Shown in pieces: positions 48,301 through 58,548 of a stretch of 64,000 nucleotides of DNA. The notes under the pieces are model-generated. The model did not search any database. It saw only the letters and a list, made by a program, of their open reading frames with translations, and was not told the origin of the DNA. The position numbers and the translations under genes are program-made. This DNA is from Fratercula arctica (lineage: Eukaryota; Chordata; Aves; Charadriiformes; Alcidae): positions 55,066,096 to 55,130,095 of the forward strand of contig CANTUZ010000003.1 of the NCBI GenBank assembly GCA_947846985.1. Direction: 5' to 3'. How positions within the stretch are numbered: position 1 is the first letter of the stretch; every line of letters starts with the position of its first letter.

Positions 48301-50545
48301 GCCAGCAATTCACTACATTAGTTCATTTGTATGTTACAGTTTTAATTCTCTGTCTGAAGACTGGCGTTCAAAATTGTCACTGTGCGATTCCCAGGATTGT
48401 TGTGACTGACCACTTGCTCAGTTTCAGAATATATTGCTAGAAATATAAAGATGTCTTACATACTGCCTGTTTCAGTGAGATACGATATCAGGCTGTTATT
48501 GAGATGCGTGAAAATCTAGTATGACAAATTAGAAGTGGAAAATCTAACTGAGGCCCGTAGTACAGCCTAAAAAAGCTGAGCTTTGAGCTTGCCCTTTCGT
48601 CAGTGTTTCATATGCTGTCATGGAAAATGTGGCAAGTATGTTAATATATTTGTTCTCCTATTTTTAGCCCACCTATTGACAACTTTGACGTATTCAGGGA
48701 AGGAAAAGCTCAAAATTTCTTTGAATCCCAAGAGGCTGTTATTACCTTATGCACTTACTTTCAGGAACTTCTTAAAAACATCAAGGATCTAGATGAAAAG
48801 CAACTTCAGGAGGAACTTTTTAAGCTATTGCAGGTAAACTAGTAGTGCCTAACTTAAGAATTTAATCTCTCTCCTGTGTAACAAATAAAAAGTTGAGGTT
48901 ATAAAGAATCTGAACTTCATATGGAAATTAAAATATAGCTCTTTTATTTGTAAAAATGTGATGAAATCCTGACAGCCATAATGTATTGCTGCTGGTTACT
49001 TGTATTAAATGTGACATTTTAATTACACACTTTCTTCATTGTGTATTTGAAAACCCAGCTTATTCTCTCTCAAAACCAGTATCACTAAAACATTTTAAGT
49101 CAAGTTCCAGATGGCCTTTTTGTTATTTAACTACAAAATTTTAAAACAGTTCATTTTATTGACCCTCTAAACATTTTTAGACTTCTTTGGAAAAAAAGTT
49201 AGAAGTCATTCTAGGCCAGAGGGGATTTAAAAGGCTTATAACTACATTATTCTTGGAAAATAATGTCTTTGAATAGAATATGAAATATCATAGGAATATA
49301 AGTAAGTCCACTAGCTGGCAACAGTGCACACCAAATATTTGAGGAATCTTTATAGAGACCTCATTAGTGTGTACTTAAAATACAAGCTCTTACTTGGCTG
49401 CATGTAATAAAAAGCCAAACCAGCTTTATTACTCCCTTTTCTATGTTTCCACTGATATTTTCTGGAATTACAGTATGGAGAATATTTGTGTTTTAAGCTT
49501 TGTGATGAGTGTATTTATGTTGATCTAAATCTTCTATCTCTGTCATTTCTGATGCATGTTTCTGACACCTGCAGAAATACAGAGCATTGTTTGGTTTCTT
49601 CCACAAAATCTGGTCTATATTAACACTTCTGTACAAGAAGTTGAATTCTATTAAAGCTTGGAGGAAAATGTGGAGTTAAAGCCTTCATGTCCCTAAAATA
49701 AAAACAAAGTGTTTGTGAAGTTTAGAATGTAACTACACTGAGACTTAGCAAATGTTTTTGTTTTTTCCTCCTTCTAGGTGTCATTGTGGGGGAATAAGTG
49801 TGACCTTTCTTTTTCAGCTGGTGAGGACAGCTCTCAGAAATCTAGTCCTTTACAATCCCTGGAAAACATGATACCTTACATCTTAGTGAATGATATGGAA
49901 AAACTTTGGTCAATACTTGTAAATGCCAAAAAAGGAAATACAGAAAAAAGTAATGTTAGAGTTGACATAATCCTGGATAATGCCGGATTTGAACTTCTAA
50001 GTGATCTTGTGTTGGCTGACTTCCTGTTATCATCAAAGCTAGCTGATGAAGTCCATTTTCATGGAAAAAGTATTCCATGGTATGTGTCAGATACCACAAA
50101 GCATGATTTTAACTGGACTATTAAACAGCTGCAGTCAGCTAATCATATGTGGATGTCTAGATGTGGGATAAACTGGGAGGGCAATTTGAAAAAGGGAGTT
50201 TGGGTTTACCGTGATCACATGTTTTGGACTTTGCCACATGACTTTTCCAGTATGTCTGAAGTTGCTCCTGATTTGTATGCTGATCTACAGAAGTCAAACT
50301 TGCTTCTTTTCAAAGGTGATCTAAACTATAGAAAATTAACAGGAGATAGAAAATGGGAATATAGTGTTCCATTTCATCAAGCCTTGAACAAGTTTCATCC
50401 TGCGCCTCTCTGTAGTTTGAGAACACTGAAATCTGACACTCAGGTTGGCCTAAAACCTGGACAAGGTGAACAAATTCAGGCTTCTGAGCCTGAGTGGATG
50501 GTAAATGGAAAATATGGGATAGTTCAGTTTGATGCTGCTCTCTAG
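45273..50545 (+). CDS. ARMT1: ARMT1 (C6orf211 homologue), DUF89-family damage-control phosphatase / acidic residue methyltransferase (five exons)
   Basis: ARMT1 is a cytosolic/nuclear DUF89 (ARMT1/At2g17340-type) protein. The human enzyme is reported as a SAM-dependent protein-glutamate carboxyl methyltransferase acting on PCNA, and as a metal-dependent phosphatase on sugar phosphates; the methyltransferase claim is debated. Coding exons 45273-45313, 46267-46372, 46969-47210, 48668-48833 and 49778-50545 join in phase into 440 residues (human 441). A helical N-terminal region (about 14-185) precedes the catalytic Rossmann-like domain in exon 5. The metal-binding motif DNAGFE has Asp252 and Asn253, and Asp290 lies in WYVSDTT; these correspond to human Asp253, Asn254 and Asp291. 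The conserved KGDLNYRKLTGDRKW is present near residues 364-378. The ATG is chosen because it fits the human start and the exon-2 phase. No lesions. It diverges from RMND1 at the shared CpG-island promoter. Confidence 0.96.
46267..46372 (+). CDS. ARMT1: ARMT1 exon 2
   Basis: The exon covers residues 14-49, SFAYFTIKDRLPQILTRVID to FFEEHGE, close to human SFAYLTIKDRIPQILTKVID. Borders are TTTTAG|ATCC and GAG|GTAAGA. Confidence 0.95.
46969..47210 (+). CDS. ARMT1: ARMT1 exon 3
   Basis: The exon covers residues 50-129 plus two bases, with KGVEAEKRAISFLSKLRNEL and SPWLFVECYMYRRIHAAL. Borders are TTTCAG|AAAGG and AGAA|GTAAGT. Confidence 0.96.
48668..48833 (+). CDS. ARMT1: ARMT1 exon 4
   Basis: The exon covers residues 130-185: PPIDNFDVFREGKAQNFFES through ELFKLLQ. 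Borders are TTTTAG|CCCACC and CAG|GTAAAC. Confidence 0.95.
49778..50545 (+). CDS. ARMT1: ARMT1 exon 5 (catalytic domain and stop)
   Basis: The exon covers residues 186-440, from VSLWGNKCDLSFS to YGIVQFDAAL. The acceptor CTTCTAG is followed directly by a GTG Val codon, which is internal and not a start. The exon holds all DUF89 metal-site residues and the stop codon. Confidence 0.96.
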   Translation: MSLWGNKCDLSFSAGEDSSQKSSPLQSLENMIPYILVNDMEKLWSILVNAKKGNTEKSNVRVDIILDNAGFELLSDLVLADFLLSSKLADEVHFHGKSIPWYVSDTTKHDFNWTIKQLQSANHMWMSRCGINWEGNLKKGVWVYRDHMFWTLPHDFSSMSEVAPDLYADLQKSNLLLFKGDLNYRKLTGDRKWEYSVPFHQALNKFHPAPLCSLRTLKSDTQVGLKPGQGEQIQASEPEWMVNGKYGIVQFDAAL

Positions 50546-51925
50546 TTAAATGGTTCCTAATATTCTGAAAGAGAGATTCAGTCTGAGTTTTAACTACTTT
50601 CTTTGTTCCATGGTTGAGCTTCGGCAAAGATTCTTTCTTGTTTGCACTTTTTCCTCCCAAGTGATTTGTTGTTTCTGTTACACAAATTACTTTAACGTTG
50701 TGCAGAAGTTTACAAACTGTCTTTGTAAAGACAATCTGCATTTCAATATATTTTGTTTTCCTAATGCCCAATGTCAGCAGATGTTTAGGATGAACATGTA
50801 GTTGTCCATATTTTTTTTCTTCCTGAGTGGGTATGAGTTTATGGCTAACAAGTGAAAAACCTGCCTTAGGAACCATTTTCTCAGTCCCACATTAGCATGT
50901 ATTTACTTATTTCAGGATAATTTGTGCTCTGTACGCCATGCATTGCATGAAAGTTAATAGTTTAGAGAATGCACAAATTAATTCCAGGTAGATTCTTTGC
51001 AACCCATTGCAGGATCATATTTTAAAACTGTTATCTATTGTGATAATTCTCTTTATTTGTAAATGTATTTGTTTTTTTAAGAAGGATGCCACGATTTTCA
51101 TGGGAAAAATGCAACCCTAGTAGCACTGAGAAATATATGCGAGAGAAACATTAGCCATGCAGGTTGCTGCTAATGAGTTGTTAGATGCCAATTTCTTCTT
51201 TTCTACCCTGGTCTCAAATTACTCAGAATTTTTGGGAAAAATTAGGGATATTTTAGTGGCTTTTCAGAGTGAAGTGAAAGGAAAATGGAAATGCACTATC
51301 TATTTATAAAGGAAAAATTAAAAATAGATTCTGTCAAGTCTTAAAGTACTTCTGTGAGTTGAAATAGGGCCTTCCATAGGGGACTGATGCAATGCCAGTG
51401 ATAACCACAGGTTTGTTAGAAGATGGTGGCAGAATTACCCATAGAGTCTGACTGGGTTATGCTTTTGTCTAGAGCTGCTAAAATGAGGTGAACTTGCCCG
51501 TGGTAGCCAAGGTGGTTACGTTATAGGCAACAGGAGTAGATAGCAGAGAAACTTTGTTTTGCATTTTACGTACATCTTACACAGTGAAAAGGAGGGCACA
51601 GAAGTGGCCTTATTTGAGTATGTTCTGGAAGTGGTGCTTATAGCTAGGGAATTTAAATGACTGTGTGGTAGAAAGTCGATTTAGAAAGACTTTTGTGCTT
51701 ACAGTTAACCTAAGACAAGAGTAAGCTTTGGCAGGCCAAAAGAAATGGGAGGGCGAAGATGGGGCAGTATTTTCTACCTATTTCAGGCTTTGAAAATGAA
51801 TCTGGATTCCCTGTCTGGTTGGTGAAATCACTAGCAAAGCATGTCTTCTGGAGAGAATCAGCTGCAGCATGTGGTGTTTGTACAGTAAAGATCTATACAG
51901 TGAATAAATACGCTCCAGCTGCTGA
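50546..51925 (+). other. ARMT1: Probable ARMT1 3' untranslated region
   Basis: AT-rich sequence follows the ARMT1 stop. An ATTAAA occurs at 51317-51322 and the first AATAAA at 51903-51908; either could set the 3' end. The 188-codon minus-strand frame at 50310-50876 lies antisense to ARMT1 and is not considered a gene. Confidence 0.5.
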
Positions 51926-54454
51926 TGACTTTCATTTTTTGTGTTTGTGTTCTTCTTGTATCTGGAAGTATATTAGTATTTTAAAGTTGCAAGGTCAGGT
52001 ATTCAAAACCTAAGATGCTACGAATTTCAGGAGGCAATGTGATATTGTAGGTAGGGCTCTACTTTTGAGACCTGGGTTTAGTGTTCTTATCTCCTTTGCA
52101 TCTCTGGCTTAGTACTCCTAAAGGATGAATTCTTGCTCATGCTAAAGCACCTGATTAAACTGCATAAAGTAGAAATCCAGTCAAGAGAGTTGAAGGTCTC
52201 TTTTGACTGGGCAGAGCTCAGGGGGCCTCCAGCTTTGGTGCTTTCATCAAATACATAAACAACACGATGAATCTGGGCACTGGAGCATCAGTTTCTCCTC
52301 TGTGAAAATGCTGTTAACTTGTTTCAAATGCACTCAAGAACAGAGGGATGTAAATTGTGGAATACGTGCAATGAAAGCTTCCTGCCTTGTTCAGAGAGGC
52401 AAAATGATTAGGGGAAGAAATCTGCATTGCCTGTGGACAGCTTGTAAGGTGCTGACTTAATTTGCTGGAGAGGTTTAAAAGTGTGTGATGGACAAGAAGA
52501 GAAAGGCTTGTTTCACTGTTGAGGCCACCCTTGAAGAATAATTTGCCTCTTATACAATCCTTACACATGCTGAGAAACTTGGTTTCATTTTTCACTGATT
52601 GTTAATCTGTCTCTCTGTGCCCAGGTTGCTTTCAAGCTGGGAACTCACAATGCAAATCATTGAACATTAATATTCTGAAGTTATGATAAATGGAAGCCTA
52701 CAAAATGCTAAATCACTTAGGAGATGCAGCAGTATTTGCTCAGTATTACTGAGTCATCTCATTGGAGATTGTTGCAATAATGTTTGTGTGGAAGTAGGGT
52801 GGTGATTTCATGAGTACCGTTAAGACATGTAATTCTTAGACTAGCATTTGGATGGTAATATAAGACATGGTGTCATGCTGGGGAAAAAAAAAAGAAATAA
52901 ATTAGTTCTATTCTCCAGTTTATTAAGTGAGCACTTTTCATCTTTTGCCCCTCACAAAGTTTATATGGTAATAGACAACTACATAGTTATGTGAGGAATG
53001 TACATCTGTAACTTTCAAACGCTTAATTGCTTGACTTCTGTAGCTGTAACTGTAAAGTGCTATTTATAGACAAAACTGAATATGCAGCATACTTTTCTGT
53101 TTGTTAATTCACTATATTTTTGTAAAATTTGGATTGATTCTATGAGAAAAAAAAAGGTGCTGTAATGCCAGTGTTATATTCTTCCATGCCACAAAGTAGT
53201 GGTGAAGACAGACATTCCGACAAGGCACTGTGCCCTGCTGTTGGGTTAGATACGGTTTAGCTGGAAATAGGAAATGCTTTTGTAGATACTCAGTGTTAAT
53301 TACTCATGTAATATAGCTTCATGAAATGGCAGCTTGTGCCTACTGCATTTAAGTGGAATTTACTGTTACATAACCTAAAGCATATGTCGTAACAATAGCA
53401 TATGCTATAATACAGCATATTTTTTTTCTTGAGTATTTAAGAAAGTTGCTTCTGTACATCTGTGTTACAACTGATTCCCCAAAATGCTTGCATGGCATAA
53501 CTCAGGAGCTACTGAATTGTATACCCAAATTCTTCAGATTTTCACTTTGTGTGCCATTTGAATATTTATAACAAAAAAAGAGCATTTTCAGTGATTCTGA
53601 GGACCACAGCAGACCAACATCTTCTGACTTCTATTTTTTTTTTTTTTGTTCTACCTTTTGAGCAACTGTATTTGTGAATCAGTTTTTGATAGCGATGATT
53701 TTCATGTCTGATGAAACAGGAGGAAAAGTGATGTCACAGGCACAGCAAAATCCAGTATGCACATCTGTCTGAATACTTGATAATTCATTAGATAAGACTT
53801 ATACAATAATTCTATAAGTATATAAGGCTTCTGAAAATAAACTTATGTGGAAAATAAGTTGATTGTATGACTGGAAACTGTTGCAAGAATATTGAAATAA
53901 ATTATATAATTTTGTGCAAAAGTCAAACATTATTATGTGATTATATTATTTCAGTCACTGGGAAAGCCAACTTAAAATAATTCAGGTCTTAGTTCTCGAT
54001 TTTTTTTTCTTTGAAACAGAGTTTATACAAAAACCTGTAAAGCACACTTATCCAGTGAGGTTTTGAAAGATACAGATGCAAGAGATGGGTATCATAAAAT
54101 GTTCCTCTTCATCAAGACAGGTCATTATTAGGGCAGTTTCTACCTTGTTACTCTACCAATATTCTTGTTCAAATTTCAAAACCTTGAAAAGCGTTGAGAA
54201 TGTCTTAAAATATACCTGGTAATGACTTATTAAGGTTGGTGCAGTTGATGGTGTCATTATCACGATCACTTCCCAAACTGATAGATACTTCATGTGTTCT
54301 TAGTAAAACTGAGTGTTCTAGTGTTACAGCAAGTGTAACACTAAAATATTTCCAAGTCACTTTGTTTTACACGCCTTACTGATGTCCCATAAACCCTAAC
54401 TATTGTTGTTGAAATATTTCCTTTAAAGTTCATTGTGTATTTGTATTTCATGGT
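51926..54454. other. Intergenic DNA between ARMT1 and the CR1 fragment
   Basis: The stretch is AT-rich with several further AATAAA hexamers and short A and T runs. I recognise no gene. It could still belong to a longer ARMT1 3'UTR isoform. Confidence 0.6.
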
Positions 54455-55980
54455 GTGACTGTCGATAAGGAGAGCCGAGGAAGGAGGGGCAGAGGCGTTG
54501 CCCTCTACATCAAGAAATGGATAGTGTGTGATGAGCTGTCTCTGAAGAAAAGTCACGAGGAGGTTGAAAGCTTATGGGTAAGAATCAGAGATGGAGGCAA
54601 CAAAGGGAACCTTGTGGTTGGTGTCTACTACAGGACGCCCAATCAAGGGGAGCCTATTGACGAAGCCTTCTTAGTCCAGCTACAGGAGGCATCGCGCTCA
54701 CAGGCTCTTGTCCTGCTGGGGGACTTCAACCACCCCGACATCTGCTGGAAAAGTAGCATGGCGAGCTGTAGGCAAACCAGGAGACTCCTGGAGTGCATTG
54801 AAGATAACTTCTTAAGCCAGGTAATAGCCCCAACAGAGGAGAGGCGATACTGGACCTGATGGTCACCCGTGCAAGTGAGCTAATTGGTGATGTTAAGATT
54901 GGAGGCAATCTGGGCTGCAGTGATCACGCACTGGTGGAGTTCACAGTCCTGAGGGATTTGGGTCAGGTGAAGAGTCAAGTCGGGACCCTGAATTTTAGGA
55001 AATCAAACTTTCAGCTCTTCAAGATTAGTCATTAGGACCCCCTGGGAAACTGCCCTCAGGGGCAAGGGAGCAGAACAGAGCTGGCAGAGCTTTAAGGACG
55101 CTTTCCACAGAGCGCGAGAGCTCTCGATCACCAGGTGTAAGAAATCAGGAAAGGAGGGCAAGAGATCAGCATGGCTGAGTCGAGACCTGCTGGTCAAACT
55201 AAGGGGCAAGAGAGAGATGCACAGGGAGTGGAAGCAGGTATCCCAGGAAGAGTATAGGGACGCTGCCTGGTTGTGCAGGGATGATGGGGTCAGGAAAGCC
55301 AAGGTGCAGCTGGAGCTGAACTTGGCAAGGGACGGAAAGAATAATAATAAGGGCTTCTATAGGTATGTCAGCCAGAAAAGCAAAGTCAAAGGAAGCATAC
55401 CCCACTCCTTGATGAGCAAGACTGTCAAACTGGTAACAACAGACAAGGAGAAAGCTGAGGTACCCAACAACTTTTTGCCTCAGTCTTCACTGGCAACCTC
55501 TCTCCTGACACCTCTTGAGGGGATGGACCACAAGGCAGGGACTGGGGGAGCAAAGTACCACCCACTGTGAGAGGAGACCAGATTTGTGACTGCCTGAGGA
55601 ACCTGAATATAGAGAAGTCTGTGGGACCTGACGAGATGCATCCCAGAGTCCTGAGGGAATTGGCTGACGTAGTTGCCAAGCCACTCTTCGTAATATTTGA
55701 AAAGTCATGGCAGTCAGATGAAGTCTCCAGTGACTGGAAAAAGGGAAACATCGCACACATTTTTAAAAAGGGTAGAGAGGAGGACCCTGGTAACTACTGA
55801 CCTGTCAGCCTCACCTCTGTGCCTGGGAAGACTGTGGAACAGATCCTCCTTGAAGCTATGCTAAGGCACGTGGAGGTCAGGGAGGTGATTCGAGACAGGC
55901 AGCATGGCTTCACCAAGGGCAAGTCCTGCCTGACCAACCTAATGGCCTTCTCTGATGGAATGACGACATCAGTGGACATA
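54455..55980 (+). mobile_element. CR1 LINE fragment, decayed, lacking both ends
   Basis: The sequence encodes remnants of the CR1 ORF2 polyprotein on the plus strand. The part from 54455 is the late endonuclease domain, with VALYIKKW, LVVGVYYRTPNQGEPIDEAF and LLGDFNHPDICW. After a linker, the part from about 55567 is the early reverse transcriptase, with [33 protein letters not shown] and DPGNY. It then continues past an in-frame TGA near 55799 to [20 protein letters not shown]. Further lesions are a frameshift near 54845 and a stop near 55036. The element begins inside the endonuclease and ends abruptly inside the reverse transcriptase, before the catalytic DD motif, and has no 3' tail. It is inactive. 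Confidence 0.93.
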
Positions 55981-58397
55981 TATATTGTGAAAAGGTTTTT
56001 TATTTACATTTCTTTTTGAAGTTTGGCTCATTTGGCTTTGTTTCCAGTGGGAAAGAAACATAAAATTCCTATTCTGTGTATGGAAACGGCTGTACAGAAA
56101 CCCCGTGTATCCAGCGCAGTGCTGCTGAACGCTGTCACAGGGCGCAGCAACATCTCCAGGCTGTCACCCCTGAAGTTCAGGCACCTGAGGAGAAAGACTC
56201 TGCCCCCTTACCTGTTCACATGCAGAATACTGTGCCGGAGGTAATCACATAGAGTTTCCTTAAAATAGCTGAGCAAGGCTCAATCTTTCAAATGCTTGTG
56301 TATATGAAAATAACACAGCAGAGAAGGACCTGTAAACTGGTAAATCCATGCTTTCCTTCAGTGGTGATGTGTACAGGAAAGTTGTTCAGGACACTGAGAC
56401 CTGGCTTTTGACAGCCGTTCATGGCCTGGAATAGGTTTCAGATTTTATCTCCCACCTCCCAAGAAAATGTTTTAGCTGGCGTACATTAGGAAATGTACTG
56501 GGTACTGGTCCTAAATGGCTTATATACATATAGAATTGTTATTTGGGTCTAGGATCTGTGTTTGTAAAATACAAAACAATTCTGGAAAAGGGTTAGGGTC
56601 CAGGAGTGCTCCCTCAATCTGGCTAAAGGATTCCTTCACCTGCGCTTCCTTCTGTCCAGCAACTCTTGTGTTATCTGCGTAATGGCCTTATTTCCACCCA
56701 GGGAGTACGTGTACCCTTGACCTAAGGTCAGGGAATTAGGAGACATAAAGTTCAAATTCCTCCAGGCAGAGAAGGGCCTAAAATTTGCTGCAAGGGCCCT
56801 TGTACCTTTACATGAATAAAAAGTGTCCCTGTTTCTCTGTAATTGGCTGTGTTCTTGATTTCCACCAGTTCTGAATTAGAGCTTTTGGGACGTGTTGGAT
56901 ATGCAGTTCTGGCGGCACCAGTGGCATTGGATTTGGCCCTTAGATGTTTTGCTGCTACTTTTCTGGATTCTGATGGAGCATTAGCAGGAGCTGGTTGCCC
57001 AGTGCAAATCAGGGAGTTTCCATACATATGTGGAAACCTAAGTTCCACATACAGAGAATTTCCAAAATAACTGCATTAATTGAGTTTAGACTCTCAAAGA
57101 CTTTCTATCTGGTTTATGTTCCCCAAACTGAAAATGACCTAATATGTAATTGTCCTGACTTACTTTTTTTTTTTTTTTTTTTTTTTTTGTTACCATACTT
57201 GTGTTTCGATAGCTGCAAGTATCATTTAATGGAATGTTTTGCCTTTCTTTCCTTTAACATTGTGCACTTACTGCTGATGCCCTGAGCTGGGAAGCAGCTA
57301 TGCAAAGTATTTTATTCTGTGTCCTCTCTCTCCTGTGTCTCCATAAATAGATAGACAGAGATATGTTAGTCTGTGCATAGAGCATTTTTAACTAAATATT
57401 TGCTTATGTGGACATTATCTTAGTACTCCTCTTGTTTCTCCCTCATGAAAACATAGCTTGTTTTTTGGATATAATACTTGAATTTACAAGTAAAAAAGTT
57501 CAATTGTAATTTCCAAAACTTCAGAATATATTCTTTGGGAAGCGTAAGTACACTGTGTATTACACCATTTTCATTATTGCTGTTTGCCTTGTGTTTCAGA
57601 ATTAACTTTTTGTTTTCAGTCCATAGTTATTCTGCCCTTGCAATATAAGAAGGCATCTAATAATACTATCATAAAAATGTTTGATTACTGTTTTATCATC
57701 CAAAGATATTTAATATCTGCCCATGGGCAGGCTAAACTGTTTTATTGCCACATAGAAGATCTTCAGGAAGACCTCTCCAGAAATGATTTCTTTTTTCCCT
57801 GGGAAATGGCTTGCTCAAACCTGAAATATGGGGGTAAGTCAAACAGATTCTGTGTTAAAATCTCACTTCTTTCCCAAGTCTGATTAGTTCCCCCATGTGC
57901 ATATTGCATTTTTTCCACCCCATTTTGTCCCAGTGGGGGAATCCAGTGCTGTAAAACCAGCTGGCTTATTTCCTTCAGAAGAGTTACTGACCTCACAAGA
58001 TATATCCATCAGTTTAGCTGAGCTGTGCAAATTCACATGGGATGAGGACAGTGTTAACGTTTCAGGGTGGGGGGTGGGGGGGCAGAGAAGGACTCCCATT
58101 TTAGTTAGGCAGAGAGAGGAACAGCAAGACTTAATCAGACTAGTTAATCCTTCTTAAGCTTGTCCACTATCGGATTTGCAATAGTAATTGGTATGACGCA
58201 ATTTACACACACACAATTTGCGTGCATGCACATCTTAATCATATTAGTGATATTGTCTCTCCACTTCCCCATATAAACCTATTTTTTCCTGATAATATAA
58301 TTGCATTAATACATTTCCACCTTGAAGTCTGTAAATGTGTGATGAAATTACTTCCAGAGGCAGTACCTCCCTTTGTTAACTGAAGTGGTATTTTCAA
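55981..58397. other. Unassigned DNA between the two CR1 segments
   Basis: About 2.4 kb has no CR1 similarity that I can see. It holds several open frames of 60-100 codons (for example 56023-56244, 56752-57048 on the minus strand, and 57897-58157) that I do not recognise, and a T run at 57164-57188. No terminal repeats or target-site duplications were evident by eye. Confidence 0.6.
57164..57188. repeat. 25-base homopolymer T tract
   Basis: A simple T run in intergenic DNA. On the minus strand it would be an A tail, but no retroposed body is recognised to its right. Confidence 0.85.
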
Positions 58398-58548
58398 GCA
58401 TCCCTGGAAGTGCTCAAGGCCAGGCTGGATGGGGCTTTGAGCAGCCTGGTCTAGTGGGAGGTGTCCCTGCCCATGGCAGGGGGGTTGGAGCTATGTGATC
58501 TTTAAGGTCTCTTCCAATCCAAACCATTCTATGATTCTATGATTCTAT
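58398..58548 (+). mobile_element. CR1 LINE 3' end (short, 5'-truncated copy)
   Basis: About 150 bases match the well-known CR1 3' terminus: CCCTGGAAGTGCTCAAGGCC, the GGATGGGGCTTTGAGCAGCC block, a GTGTCCCTGCCCATGGCAGG hairpin-like segment, then ATGTGATCTTTAAGGTC and TTCCAATCCAAACC, ending in tandem ATTCTATG units (58527-58548). It has the usual 5'-truncated form of CR1 copies and the same orientation as the larger fragment 2.4 kb to the left. Confidence 0.95.

Noticed and set aside
50310..50876. A 188-codon minus-strand frame over the ARMT1 stop codon.
   Set aside because: Most of it is antisense to the conserved ARMT1 coding exon and the rest lies in the 3'UTR; no similarity to a known protein is seen.
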